64,000 nucleotides of DNA from Desertimonas flava (GTDB lineage Bacteria > Actinomycetota > Acidimicrobiia > Acidimicrobiales > Ilumatobacteraceae): the NCBI RefSeq assembly GCF_003426815.1, contig NZ_QKYK01000006.1, positions 1 to 64,000 on the forward strand, read 5' to 3'. The position numbers and the translations under genes were made by a program. This document shows positions 50,925 through 60,062 of the stretch, piece by piece (positions within the stretch are counted from its first letter, which is position 1; every line of letters starts with the position of its first letter). A model generated the notes under the pieces. The model worked only from the letters and a program-made list of their open reading frames with translations, did not search any database and was not told the origin of the DNA.

Positions 50925-53389
50925 GCCCTGCGAAGCTGGCCCTCGACCTCCCGGTGCTGCTTCCCGACGCGCTCGACGGCCGCGACCGCTGCGTCGAGCG
51001 GTTGTCCGACACCCTTCGCGAGGCCAACGGACTCGACGAGGTCCACGTGGTCGCGGCGGCCGACGGCCACCCCGCCCGCCTCTGCCTCCATTACGACCCG
51101 GCGGCCACCAGTCTCACCCGGATCCGCACCCTCGCCGAGAGGAGCGGGGCCACGATCACCGATCGCTACCGCCACCTGCTCTGGACCGTCACGGGCATCT
51201 CGCACGTCCGCCGGGCGCGCACGGTCGCCGAGACGCTGCGACGAGCCACCGGCGTGATCGAGGCCGACGTGACCCCCGGCCTCGTCCGCCTCGAGTTCGA
51301 CAGCACCCTCACCGACATCGAGGCCCTGCGCGGCCAGCTCTCCGACCTCGACGTCCAGCTCGCCGACCGCGCCCGCGCCACGACCGACGACGATCCCGGC
51401 CACGACGAGCACGGTGACCACGATCATCGGCACGGGCGTCGAGAGCTGTGGTTCGCGATCGCCGCGTCGACGGTGTGGCTGGCGGGATTCCTCCTGGAGC
51501 ACCTGACCGACGTGGGCGACGACGCCCTCACGGCGCTGTTCGCCATCGCCGGCGTCCTCGGCGGCTGGTTTGCCGTGCGGGAGGCGGCCACCGCCGTGCG
51601 CAACGGCCGCTTCGAGATCGACTTCCTCATGCTCGTCGCCGCGGCCGGGGCGGCGTCGATCGGCAGGTGGGAGGAGGGCGCGCTCCTGCTCGCGCTGTTC
51701 AGTCTCGGCCACGCCCTCGAAGGAGTCGCCCTCGGCCGGGCGCGCGCCGCCATCGCCGCCCTCGCCGAGCTCACGCCCAGCACCGCGATCGTCCGCCGAC
51801 TGGGCGCCGAGCACACCGTTGCCGTCGACGACCTCCAGCTCGGCGATCTCGTCGTCGTCCGGCCCCACGCCCGGATCCCGGCCGACGGGTTCGTCGTCGC
51901 CGGCACGTCCAGCGTCGATCAATCGGCGCTCACGGGCGAGTCCATTCCGGTGGACAAGCAGCCCGTCGCCGACGTGGAACGGGCCGCCGCCGCGCCCGAC
52001 GACGTCACGGCGGCGTCGCGGCTCTACTCGGGCACGATGAACGGCTCAGGCCCGCTCGATCTGCAGGTCACGCGCCGAGCCGCCGACTCGACGTTGGCGA
52101 AACTCGCCACGTTGGTGCGCGACGCCGAGACGCAGGGCTCGCCGACGCAGCGCTTCACGGACCGGTTCGAGCGGGTCTTCGTCCCGTTCGTCCTCGCCAC
52201 CGTCGTCGCGGTGCTGTTCGCCGGGCGCGCGCTCGGGTCGTCGTGGACCGACGCGCTGTACCGGTCGATGGCGGTGCTCGTCGCCGCCGGCCCCTGTGCC
52301 CTGGCCATCGCCACGCCGAGCGCCGTGCTCGCCGCCGTCGCCCGTGCGGGCCAGCTCGGCGTGCTGGTCAAGGGTGGTGGACCGCTCGAGCATCTCGGAA
52401 CGCTCCGTGCCGTCGCCTTCGACAAGACGGGCACCCTGACCGAGGGCCGACCCCGTCTCGTCGACGTCGTCGCGGCAGCCGGCATCGACCCCGAGCGCTT
52501 GCTCGCCGTCGCCGTCGCCGTCGAGTCCCACAGCGATCATCCACTCGCCGCCGCGGTCCGCCGCGACGGCGGCGCGCGCCTCGGCGGCATCCCGCTCCCC
52601 CGCGTCGAGCGCGTCGTGTCGATCACCGGCCGCGGCGTGACGGGCGTCGTCGACGGCGCACCGGCGACCGTCGGCAGCGTCGCCCTGCTCGATGCCCAGG
52701 GACACCTCGACGCGGACATCGCCCGCACGGCGTCACAGCTCCAGGCGGACGGCCGCACGATCATCGTCGTCGCCCACGGGAGCCGGACGCTCGGCGTCCT
52801 CGGCCTGATGGACACGCCACGTGACGACGCCGCAGCATCGGTCGCCGCACTCGCCGGCGTCGGGATCCACCGGACCGTCATGCTGTCGGGCGACCATCAA
52901 CGGGTCGCCGACTCGATCGCGCGGTGCGTCGGCATCGACGAGGCGTGGGGCGACCTGATGCCCGAGGACAAGGTGACGGCCATCACCCGGCTGCGGGAGG
53001 AGGAGGGCAAGGTGGCGATGGTGGGCGACGGTGTCAACGACGCCCCCGCCCTCGCTCATGCCACCGTCGGGATCGCGATGGGCGCCGCCGGATCCGACAT
53101 CGCCCTGGAGACGGCGGACATCGCGCTCATGGGCGACGACCTCAGCCGCCTCGCGACGGTGGTCGGGCTGAGCCGTCGGGCCAGCCGTATCATCCGTCAG
53201 AACCTCGTGCTCAGCGTCGGCATGGTCGCCTTCCTCGTCCCGGCCACCATCGCCGGCGCCGTCGGCATCGGGCCGGCCGTGGTGTTGCACGAGGGCTCGA
53301 CGCTGATCGTTGTCGCCAACGCGCTTCGTCTCCTTGCGTTCCGACCACCGGCGTCTCCACTGTCGCCGAGGAGGTCGCCGCGAGCCTGA
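50921..53389 (+). CDS. P1B-4-type heavy-metal-transporting ATPase
   Basis: 822 residues from the GTG at 50921. Two degenerate ferredoxin-like N-terminal repeats lack the CxxC metal site. A His-rich linker (GHDEHGDHDHRHG) is about 40 residues before the first helix. The core has TGES, the TM motif GPC (457-459, AAGPCALAIATP), phosphorylated Asp501 in FDKTGTLTEG, SHSDHPLA, GDGVNDAP, and HEGST in the last helix pair. HEG[GS]T is the mark of P1B-4 (Co2+/Fe2+/Zn2+) exporters, which usually have SPC; GPC here is atypical. It probably exports a divalent transition metal. Confidence 0.88.
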   Translation: MRPAKLALDLPVLLPDALDGRDRCVERLSDTLREANGLDEVHVVAAADGHPARLCLHYDPAATSLTRIRTLAERSGATITDRYRHLLWTVTGISHVRRARTVAETLRRATGVIEADVTPGLVRLEFDSTLTDIEALRGQLSDLDVQLADRARATTDDDPGHDEHGDHDHRHGRRELWFAIAASTVWLAGFLLEHLTDVGDDALTALFAIAGVLGGWFAVREAATAVRNGRFEIDFLMLVAAAGAASIGRWEEGALLLALFSLGHALEGVALGRARAAIAALAELTPSTAIVRRLGAEHTVAVDDLQLGDLVVVRPHARIPADGFVVAGTSSVDQSALTGESIPVDKQPVADVERAAAAPDDVTAASRLYSGTMNGSGPLDLQVTRRAADSTLAKLATLVRDAETQGSPTQRFTDRFERVFVPFVLATVVAVLFAGRALGSSWTDALYRSMAVLVAAGPCALAIATPSAVLAAVARAGQLGVLVKGGGPLEHLGTLRAVAFDKTGTLTEGRPRLVDVVAAAGIDPERLLAVAVAVESHSDHPLAAAVRRDGGARLGGIPLPRVERVVSITGRGVTGVVDGAPATVGSVALLDAQGHLDADIARTASQLQADGRTIIVVAHGSRTLGVLGLMDTPRDDAAASVAALAGVGIHRTVMLSGDHQRVADSIARCVGIDEAWGDLMPEDKVTAITRLREEEGKVAMVGDGVNDAPALAHATVGIAMGAAGSDIALETADIALMGDDLSRLATVVGLSRRASRIIRQNLVLSVGMVAFLVPATIAGAVGIGPAVVLHEGSTLIVVANALRLLAFRPPASPLSPRRSPRA

Positions 53390-53411
53390 CGCCGGCCGGG
53401 CGTCCGGGGCC

Positions 53412-54230
53412 TCACTCCCGAACGGCTCCTTCGAGCATGCCGCGGATGAAGTGGCGCTGCAGGAAGACGTAGAGCAACACGACCGGGAGGGCGACGATCA
53501 CCGATCCGGCGGCCAGCAGCGCCGTGCCCTGCGTGTACTGGCCCTGGAAGAACGCCAGGCCGAGCGGCGCCGTCCGCACCGTCCCCTTCGGTGACATGAC
53601 GAGCGGGATGAGGAACTCGTTCCACGTCCACATGAACACCAGCAACACGAGGGTGAGGATCGCCGGTCTCCCGATGGGCACGAGGATGCGCCACAGGATG
53701 CGCATCGAGCCGGCCCCGTCGATGCGCGCGGCGTCGATGAGCGATGGGTTCGCCGTCCGGAAGTACGTGCGCATCCAGTACGTGCCGAAGGCGATCGACA
53801 TGGCGATCTGCGGCAGCGCCACGCCCCACACGGTGTTGGTGAGGCGGAGCTCCCGCAGATCGAAGTAGAGCGGCACGACGATCGCCTCTGTCGGGACCAT
53901 GATGCCGAGGAGGAACAGGTAGAAGAGGAACGTCGCGCCCCGGAACCGCATCGTGCCGAGGGCGTAGCCGGCGAGGATCGACACCAACACCGACACCGAC
54001 ACCACGAGGGCCGAGACCACCACCGACGTCACCATGTACCGCCCGAACCGGCCGAGCTCCCATGCTTCGACGAAGTTGTCGGGGTGGATGACGCCGCCCG
54101 ACCGGCGGGCCTCGGCGTCCCGGGGGCCGAGCGCGTACTTGAAGATCACGCCGACGGGTCCGAGGACGATCAGCGAGAACAGGATCAGCACGACGTAGTT
54201 GACCGCGCGCTCGAACGACGACACCCTCAT
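53412..54230 (-). CDS. Carbohydrate ABC transporter permease (MalG-type)
   Basis: 272 residues, six helices with the EAA coupling loop DAARIDGAGSMRILWRILVP. The segments GYALGTMRFRG and NEFLIPLVMSPKGTVRTAPLGLAFFQGQYTQG are typical of MalG/MsmG. It pairs with the permease at 54227-55147 (4-bp overlap). No ATPase gene is in the operon. Confidence 0.93.
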   Translation of the reverse strand: MRVSSFERAVNYVVLILFSLIVLGPVGVIFKYALGPRDAEARRSGGVIHPDNFVEAWELGRFGRYMVTSVVVSALVVSVSVLVSILAGYALGTMRFRGATFLFYLFLLGIMVPTEAIVVPLYFDLRELRLTNTVWGVALPQIAMSIAFGTYWMRTYFRTANPSLIDAARIDGAGSMRILWRILVPIGRPAILTLVLLVFMWTWNEFLIPLVMSPKGTVRTAPLGLAFFQGQYTQGTALLAAGSVIVALPVVLLYVFLQRHFIRGMLEGAVRE

Positions 54231-55147
54231 CGCCGATTGCCGATCAGGTTGACGACGGCATTGATCGCGAACACGACGAGCGTCAGGACGATCCCGATGG
54301 CCGCCGCACTCCCCACCTCACCGAGCTCGAACGCCCGGCGGTACACCTCGTAGCTCGGCACAGTTGTCGACGTGCCGGGACCACCGCTCGTGGTGACGTA
54401 GACGAGATCGAACGTCTTCAGAGCGGCGACGATCGTCAGTGTGAGGGCGACGGTGACCTCGCCGCGCACCGACGGCAAGGTGATCGCGAAGAACTCGCGC
54501 ACGAACCCGGCGCCGTCGAGACGGGCCGCCTCGTACAGCTCCTTGGGGACCTTGCTCATACCGGCCATCAGCAGCACGGTCACGAGCCCGGTCGACACCC
54601 ACGTGCCGACGAGGCCGACCGCCGGCAAGGTCCACGTGTAGTCGCCGAGCCACGGTCGGGCGAAACGATCGAGGCCGACGAGGCGGAGCAGCGTGTTCAA
54701 CGGTCCGTCGGGCGCATAGATCTGGCGCCACGTGACAGCGACCACCACCATGGCGATCACCTGCGGCAGGAAGATGACCGACCGGAAGAACCCGAGGCCT
54801 CGCACGTGGGAGCGGGAGAGGAACGCGGCGAGCACGAGGCCGATGACCACCGGCAGGATCGAGAAGAAGAAGATCAGCACGAAGGCGTGGCGGAACGCCT
54901 CGTGCAGGCGGTCGTCGTGGAGGATGTCGCGGTAGTTGTCGAGCCCGGCGAACGTGGCGTCGCCGAGGCCATCCCACTCGAAGAACGAGTACCTGGCCGC
55001 TCGACCGAGCGGCCACAGCATGAACGCCCCGTACAGCACCAGGGCGGGCGCCACATAGGCGTAGGGGGCGAATCGGAACCGGCGACCGGGGCGGGGCAGG
55101 CGCCGCGCGCCCGCCCCGCCCCCGGTCGTCGCAGTCGAATCAGTCAT
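54227..55147 (-). CDS. Carbohydrate ABC transporter permease (MalF-type)
   Basis: 306 residues, six helices. The N-terminal APYAYVAPALVLYGAFMLWPL and the EAA loop EAARLDGAGFVREFFAITLPS are MalF/MsmF signatures. It overlaps the binding protein gene by 8 bp and the MalG-type gene by 4 bp, forming a coupled operon. Confidence 0.93.
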   Translation of the reverse strand: MTDSTATTGGGAGARRLPRPGRRFRFAPYAYVAPALVLYGAFMLWPLGRAARYSFFEWDGLGDATFAGLDNYRDILHDDRLHEAFRHAFVLIFFFSILPVVIGLVLAAFLSRSHVRGLGFFRSVIFLPQVIAMVVVAVTWRQIYAPDGPLNTLLRLVGLDRFARPWLGDYTWTLPAVGLVGTWVSTGLVTVLLMAGMSKVPKELYEAARLDGAGFVREFFAITLPSVRGEVTVALTLTIVAALKTFDLVYVTTSGGPGTSTTVPSYEVYRRAFELGEVGSAAAIGIVLTLVVFAINAVVNLIGNRR

Positions 55148-56489
55148 CGCCGGCGATGAACGCCGCGTAGTCCTCCTCGAGGGTCGCCGTGAAGTCCTCG
55201 GGTGACGTCCGGCCGTCGATCAGCTCCTGCAGAGCCGCTCCGATCGTCTCGGAGAACGTCGGCGTGGCGTAGTCGAGGTAGGGCAAGAGGCTGCCGTTCT
55301 CGGTGACGTCGCCGAACACGCCGAAGACGTCGGCCAACACGCCCGACTCCGGGGCCAGTTCGGCCGTGCGGTTCACCGGGAGGTTGCCCGTCTCCGTGAG
55401 CACCTCCATCGCCTCGTCACTCGTGATGAAGTCGATGTACGCGGCGGCGACATCCGGGTTCTCGGCCTCGGACGTGATCGCGAACGGGATGCCGATCCCG
55501 CCCGTGGTCGCCGGCGTGCCCGCCGCCGTGTTCGGCAGGAAGAACCCGACGTCGTCACCCATCGCGTCGCCAAGGTCGGCGGCGAGCCACGATCCGCCGA
55601 TGAGGAAGACGCCGTCGCCCGACGTCAACGACTGCCAGGCGGCGTCGTAGTCGGTGCCGTTGGCGCCCTCGTTGAAGTAGCCCGCCTCAGCCCACCCCTG
55701 CAATGCCGCGGCCGCCTCGACGTTCTCGGGGGTCTCCCAGCTCGACCCCGGGTTGCCGAGACCGAGGTTGACGATGTCGGCGGCATCGACGTGGTTGCCC
55801 TGCACCGGACCGAACACGTGGAGTGCCGGCCACTGCTCGATGTTGCCGAGCAGCAGGGGCGTCTCGCCGGCCTCGGCGGCTGCCGCGAGGGCCTCGTCGA
55901 ACGCAGCCCAGTCGGCCGGCAGCTCGAGGCCGAGGTCGGCGAGCTTCTGCTTGGAGTAGAAGACCCCGACCACCTCGCCGACCTGAGCCAGGCCGTAGAG
56001 ACTGCCGTCACCGAACACCACGGCGTCGTCGCTGTAGGTCGAGTACTGCAGCACCGTCGGCGAGTAGCGGTCGAACCAGCCGAACGCCTCGGCGTAGTCG
56101 TCGAGCGGAAGGAGCAGGCCGGCCTCGACGAAGCGGCCCATCATGTTGCGGCCGTTGTTGGCCTGGACCACGTCCGGTGCGTCGGCGTCCGTCAGCGCCA
56201 GGCGCAACGTCGTCTCGAGATCCTCGAAGGCCTGGGAGTGCCGCTCGATGGTGACGTTGGGGTAGGCCTCCATGAATGCCGCGTTGAGCTGCTCCATCTG
56301 CTCGTTCTGGCCGCCCCGGACCTCCTGGTCCCACACGGTGAGCGTGACCTCGCCGGCGGCGGCGATGTCAGGGACGTCTCCGCCGGCACCGCTCGTGTCG
56401 TCGGGCGTGGTCGCGGCGACGATGCCGGACGCCGACGCGGTGAACGCGACGGCGGCGAGCAGCGCGCTGACCCTGGCGGTTCGTTTCAT
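55140..56489 (-). CDS. Sugar ABC transporter substrate-binding protein (family 1)
   Basis: 449 residues. Signal peptide about 1-26 (ALLAAVAFTASASGIVAAT). The cluster-D binding fold is recognised by VTLTVWDQEV, NVTIERHSQAFEDLETTLRLAL, APDVVQANNG, ELPADWAAFDEALAAA and GDGVFLIGGSWLAADL. It is the first gene of the operon and binds an unknown mono- or oligosaccharide. Since no ATPase follows, a shared MsmK/MsiK-type ATPase elsewhere must energise it (established for actinobacterial sugar importers). Confidence 0.92.
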   Translation of the reverse strand: MKRTARVSALLAAVAFTASASGIVAATTPDDTSGAGGDVPDIAAAGEVTLTVWDQEVRGGQNEQMEQLNAAFMEAYPNVTIERHSQAFEDLETTLRLALTDADAPDVVQANNGRNMMGRFVEAGLLLPLDDYAEAFGWFDRYSPTVLQYSTYSDDAVVFGDGSLYGLAQVGEVVGVFYSKQKLADLGLELPADWAAFDEALAAAAEAGETPLLLGNIEQWPALHVFGPVQGNHVDAADIVNLGLGNPGSSWETPENVEAAAALQGWAEAGYFNEGANGTDYDAAWQSLTSGDGVFLIGGSWLAADLGDAMGDDVGFFLPNTAAGTPATTGGIGIPFAITSEAENPDVAAAYIDFITSDEAMEVLTETGNLPVNRTAELAPESGVLADVFGVFGDVTENGSLLPYLDYATPTFSETIGAALQELIDGRTSPEDFTATLEEDYAAFIAGDD

Positions 56490-56579
56490 GATGTGCCTTC
56501 CTCTCGTGACGGTCGTTGACCGGAACTCCCCGACCGTAGACCCACCGCCCGGCTCGGTACACCTCCCTCGATCGTCTCC

Positions 56580-57005
56580 TCAGTCGTCGGCACCGGGCAG
56601 GTGCCGCCAGAGGGCGGCGAACTGCGGACGAAGGCGCGAGAGCTCGGCCAGGTGGGCCGCGCTGAGCGCGGCCAGTTTGTCCTCCCCCCGGGCGGTCAGC
56701 CGCACGCGGACCATCCGGTGGTCCGTCTCGTCGGCGAACCGCTCGACGAATCCGGCACGCTCGGTGCGGTCGACGAGGCCGACGACGCTGTGGTGGCGAA
56801 GCAGGAGGTGGTCGGCGAGCTCGCCGATCGACGGCGGCTCGCCGTGTCCCCGGACGGCGAGGAGCAGCTGGTGTTGAGGGGCGGTCAAGCCGACCTCGGT
56901 GGCCTGTGATTCGCTCCAGCGGAGGAAGCGCCGCAGCCCGTCGCGGAACTCCAGCAAGCGGACGAAGTCGTCGTCACTGAGGCGGGCCGGGTTCGAGGAA
57001 GTCAT
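56580..57005 (-). CDS. MarR-family transcriptional regulator
   Basis: 141 residues. Winged helix with GLTAPQHQLLLAVRG, the recognition region SIGELADHLLLRHHSVVGLVDR, and the wing RFADETDHRMVRVRLTARG. It is divergent from a CLC channel gene with a 27-bp gap that consists almost wholly of palindromes, so it controls both. The ligand is unknown. Confidence 0.92.
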   Translation of the reverse strand: MTSSNPARLSDDDFVRLLEFRDGLRRFLRWSESQATEVGLTAPQHQLLLAVRGHGEPPSIGELADHLLLRHHSVVGLVDRTERAGFVERFADETDHRMVRVRLTARGEDKLAALSAAHLAELSRLRPQFAALWRHLPGADD

Positions 57006-57034
57006 ATCGTACTACGATATTATCGTTCCACGAT
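57004..57034. promoter_or_regulatory. MarR-type operators between the regulator and CLC genes
   Basis: ATATCGTACTACGATAT (57004-57020) is a perfect 8-bp-arm dyad overlapping the regulator's start codon. ATCGTTCCACGAT (57022-57034) is a second, shorter dyad reaching the CLC start. Confidence 0.75.
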
Positions 57035-58781
57035 GGTTCATGGAATGTCGTCGCCCCAGAAGTCGTCGCGTCTGCTGCTGCTCACCGTCCTCGCCGCGGC
57101 GCTGGGGATCGCCGGTGGCGGGGCCGCCTGGGTGCTCGTTCATCTCATCCAGTTGATCACCAACGTGGCGCTGTTTCACCGCTTCGACACGGCGGAGCGG
57201 TCGATGGCGGGCTTCGACGTCGGGCCCAGTCTGTTTGCCGTGGCGATCGCCGGTGGCCTGCTCGTGAGCCTGCTCGCCAAGTGGGCACCGACGATCCGCG
57301 GACATGGGATCCCCGAGGCGATGGAGGTGATCCTCACCAAGCAGAGCAGGATCGCGCCGCGTACCGCGGTGGCCAAGCCGGTCTCGGCCGCGGTGGCCAT
57401 CGGCACCGGCGCGCCGTTCGGCGCCGAGGGCCCGATCATCGTGACCGGCGGAGCCCTCGGCTCGCTGGTCGGCCAGATCCTTCCGGTCTCGCCCTCCGAG
57501 CGCAAGATCCTCCTCGCCGCCGGCGCTGCCGCCGGTATGTCGGCGACGTTCGGCGCTCCACTCGCCGCCGTCGTGCTGGCGATCGAGCTCCTCCTCTTCG
57601 AGTTCTCCGTGCGCGCCTTCGTTCCACTCGTGGTCGCCACCTCGATCGCCGGGGCGATGCACTCCGCCCTGTTCGAGGACGGCCCACTGTTCCACGTGCC
57701 ATCCCACGACGTCGCCGGCCTCGACGTCCTGCCGGCGTTCGTCCTGCTGGGGCTGGCCTGCGGCGTGCTCGCCATCGTCATCAGCCGAGGGCTGTTCCTC
57801 GTCGAGGACGGCTACCGGCGTCTGCCGATCTCCGAGTTCTGGCACCCGGCGATCGGCGCCGTCGGCTTCGCCACGGTCGCCCTCTTCGTCCCGCGTGTCC
57901 TCGGCGTGGGCTACGACAGCATCGGCGACATCCTCGACGAGCGGCTCGCCCTCGGAACCGTCGCGGCCCTCGGCGCCGGGAAGCTCGTCGCCTGGTGGCT
58001 TGCCCTCGGCTCGGGCACGTCTGGCGGCACCCTCGCCCCGGTCCTGATGATCAGTGCCTCCTTCGGCACGGTCGTCGGCTCGGGTATCAACCACGCGCTG
58101 CCCGGCCCCGACGTCGCCCTCGGCGCCTTCGCCGTCGTCGCCATGGCCGCCACGTTCGGCGCCGCCACCCAGGCCACGTTCACGGCGATGGTGTTCGTGT
58201 TCGAGCTGACCCGCGACTACGACGTGATCCTGCCCCTGATGCTCGCCACCGTCGTCGCCGATCTCGTGTACTCGGCGGTCAACGACGACAGCCTGATGAC
58301 CGAGAAGCTCCGCCGCCGGGGCCTGCGCATCGGCCGGCACTACGCCGCCGACCCGTTCGCCAGCGCATCGGTGGAGTCGATCATGACCCGCCGGGTCGAC
58401 ACGCTCGACGCCGCGTGCACGGTCGGCGCTGCTCGGGACCGCTTCGCCGGTGGCCGCCACGGCGCCTACCCGGTGCTCGACGGCGGCCGGCTGGTCGGCA
58501 TCGTGGCTCGCGGCGACCTGCTCGAGCTGGACGCCGACGACAGCGCGCCGCTCATCGACCACACCACGCGCGACGTCGTCACGGCGCGGCCGGGCGATTC
58601 GGCGCACGACGCCTTGCGGCTGATGGTGGACGAACACGTCGAGCACGTCCCCGTCGTCGACGACGACCGGCTCGTCGGCATCTGCACCCGCACCGACCTC
58701 CTCAAGGTCCGCCGCAGCCAGCTCGACCTGGAGCGGCGACCAGCCCGACCAGCGCGGGCCGGACGCGTGTTTTTCAGCTGA
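57033..58781 (+). CDS. CLC-family chloride channel/transporter with C-terminal CBS pair
   Basis: 582 residues. A core of CLC helices includes the ion-binding loops GHGIPEAM (GSGIP type), GAEGPIIVTGG (GxEGP, with the gating Glu) and GGTLAP (GxFxP type). Two CBS domains follow (about 450-560: VESIMTRRVDTLDAACTV, then TTRDVVTARPGDSAHDALRLM), which usually bind adenine nucleotides. It starts at 57033 (ATG) inside the operator region of the divergent MarR gene; an ATG at 57045 is the alternative. Confidence 0.92.
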   Translation: MVHGMSSPQKSSRLLLLTVLAAALGIAGGGAAWVLVHLIQLITNVALFHRFDTAERSMAGFDVGPSLFAVAIAGGLLVSLLAKWAPTIRGHGIPEAMEVILTKQSRIAPRTAVAKPVSAAVAIGTGAPFGAEGPIIVTGGALGSLVGQILPVSPSERKILLAAGAAAGMSATFGAPLAAVVLAIELLLFEFSVRAFVPLVVATSIAGAMHSALFEDGPLFHVPSHDVAGLDVLPAFVLLGLACGVLAIVISRGLFLVEDGYRRLPISEFWHPAIGAVGFATVALFVPRVLGVGYDSIGDILDERLALGTVAALGAGKLVAWWLALGSGTSGGTLAPVLMISASFGTVVGSGINHALPGPDVALGAFAVVAMAATFGAATQATFTAMVFVFELTRDYDVILPLMLATVVADLVYSAVNDDSLMTEKLRRRGLRIGRHYAADPFASASVESIMTRRVDTLDAACTVGAARDRFAGGRHGAYPVLDGGRLVGIVARGDLLELDADDSAPLIDHTTRDVVTARPGDSAHDALRLMVDEHVEHVPVVDDDRLVGICTRTDLLKVRRSQLDLERRPARPARAGRVFFS

Positions 58782-58801
58782 CCGCTAGATATACCGGGTG
58801 C

Positions 58802-59299
58802 GTGAGGACACCGCACGCCGATCTCGACACCGCCGAGGCGATCGACACGCTGGTGCGCCGGTTCTACGCCGACGTCGCCGTCGACGACGTGCTCGGCCCG
58901 ATGTTCAACGACGTCGCCCGCGTCGACTGGTCCGAACACATCCCCAAACTGGCGGCGTTCTGGCGGCGAGCCCTCCTCAGCCGTCCCGGGTACGAGGGCA
59001 ACCCGTACCGTGTCCACCAGCTCGTCCATGCCAAACGGCCGATGACGCCCGAGCACTTCGTGCGGTGGCTCGAGCTGTTCCACGACGTCGTCGACTCGGG
59101 ATGGCGTGGCCCACGCGCCGAAGACGCCAAGGACCTCGCCCGCCGCGTCGCCGACGTCCACTGCCGGCAGATCGTCGGCCGTCCCGTGCCGTTCTCGCCG
59201 CCTCCGGTACCGGGCCGGGGCGATCCCCTCGACGAGGGCGGAGAGGCCGCGTGCTGGGCGCACCTGTTCCTCGTCGACAGCGAGGGCGAGCCACGATGA
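58802..59299 (+). CDS. Truncated hemoglobin, group III-like
   Basis: 165 residues from a GTG at 58802. The 2-over-2 globin fold includes IDTLVRRFYADVAVDDVLGPMFN, IPKLAAFWRRALLSRPGYEGNPYRVHQLVHAKRPM with the proximal His in the HQLVH region, and HFVRWLELFHDVVDSGW. The spacing and the WxELF segment fit group III (Ctb-type) globins, which bind O2, NO or peroxide. A C-terminal extension of about 30 residues (VGRPVPFSPPPVPGRG) is unusual. The gene overlaps the next regulator (ATGA), so the two are co-expressed. A -10-like TAGATA lies 58786-58791. Confidence 0.85.
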   Translation: MRTPHADLDTAEAIDTLVRRFYADVAVDDVLGPMFNDVARVDWSEHIPKLAAFWRRALLSRPGYEGNPYRVHQLVHAKRPMTPEHFVRWLELFHDVVDSGWRGPRAEDAKDLARRVADVHCRQIVGRPVPFSPPPVPGRGDPLDEGGEAACWAHLFLVDSEGEPR

Positions 59300-59973
59300 G
59301 CCCCGATCGCCGACAGCGCGATGGCCGGCTGTCGGAGCAGGCACGGGCGCTCGGCGACCCCACCCGGTTCGCCGTGTTCCGCTACATCGACGAGTCGACG
59401 CTGCCGGTGGGCGTCGCCGAGCTGACGCGACACTTCGGGCTCAACCACAACGCGATCCGCCAGCATCTCGCCAAGCTCCGCGACGCCGGGCTCGTCGTCG
59501 AGGAGAGCAACGCCCCGAGGGGACCGGGACGTCCGTCGCTCTCGTACCGGCCGACGCCCGGCGCGGCGGAGCGTTGGGAGGGAAACGGCGCCTACCAGCG
59601 CCTCGCATCGCTGCTCATCGACGTGCTGGGCGGGGCGAGCATCCACGACGTCGGCTACGCCGCCGGTCGCGAGCTCGCCCGATCACTCTCCGGCGACGTG
59701 CCGGCGGCCGATGCCCTCGAAACCATCACCCGCCGCCTCGGCTTCGAGCCGCGTCGCGCCACAGGCGACGGCGACGGCGACGGGGTGACGATCGTGCTCG
59801 ACCACTGCCCGTTCGCCTCGCTGGCCGAGCACGCCCCGCACGTGGTGTGCGAGCTCCACCGCAGCCTCGCGGCCGGCATCGCCGACGGGACGGCCGCCGA
59901 CATGGCCGTCACCGGCCTGGAGATCCGGCCGCCCGCCCTCGCCGGGTGCCGCGTCCAGCTCACTGCCGTCTGA
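59296..59973 (+). CDS. COG2345-type HTH regulator with a Cys-containing sensor domain
   Basis: 225 residues. The winged helix (about 12-80) reads LGDPTRFAVFRYI, then VAELTRHFGLNHNAIRQHLAKL, then GPGRPSLSYRPT. The C-terminal domain (about 95-225) has LDHCPFASLAEHAPHVVCELH, the CPF-plus-C pattern of this family that can carry an Fe-S cluster or sense NO/redox in SufR-like regulators. Translationally coupled to the globin and directly upstream of ctaD, it may govern both (inference). Confidence 0.85.
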   Translation: MSPDRRQRDGRLSEQARALGDPTRFAVFRYIDESTLPVGVAELTRHFGLNHNAIRQHLAKLRDAGLVVEESNAPRGPGRPSLSYRPTPGAAERWEGNGAYQRLASLLIDVLGGASIHDVGYAAGRELARSLSGDVPAADALETITRRLGFEPRRATGDGDGDGVTIVLDHCPFASLAEHAPHVVCELHRSLAAGIADGTAADMAVTGLEIRPPALAGCRVQLTAV

Positions 59974-60016
59974 TCGGTCGGCGCCCGACGCCCCTTCGGT
60001 CCGACATCGGCGCGTC

Positions 60017-60062
60017 TTGCTCAATATTTCGATCGTTGACTAGATTTATTAAGTGACGATCG
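60017..60062 (+). promoter_or_regulatory. Leaderless-type promoter and dyad for ctaD
   Basis: -35 TTGCTC (60017-60022), 18-base spacer, -10 TAGATT (60041-60046), then a GTG start at 60053, so the mRNA probably begins at or next to the start codon. CGATCGT (60030-60036) and ACGATCG (60056-60062) form a dyad around it. AT-rich island in GC-rich DNA. Confidence 0.55.
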
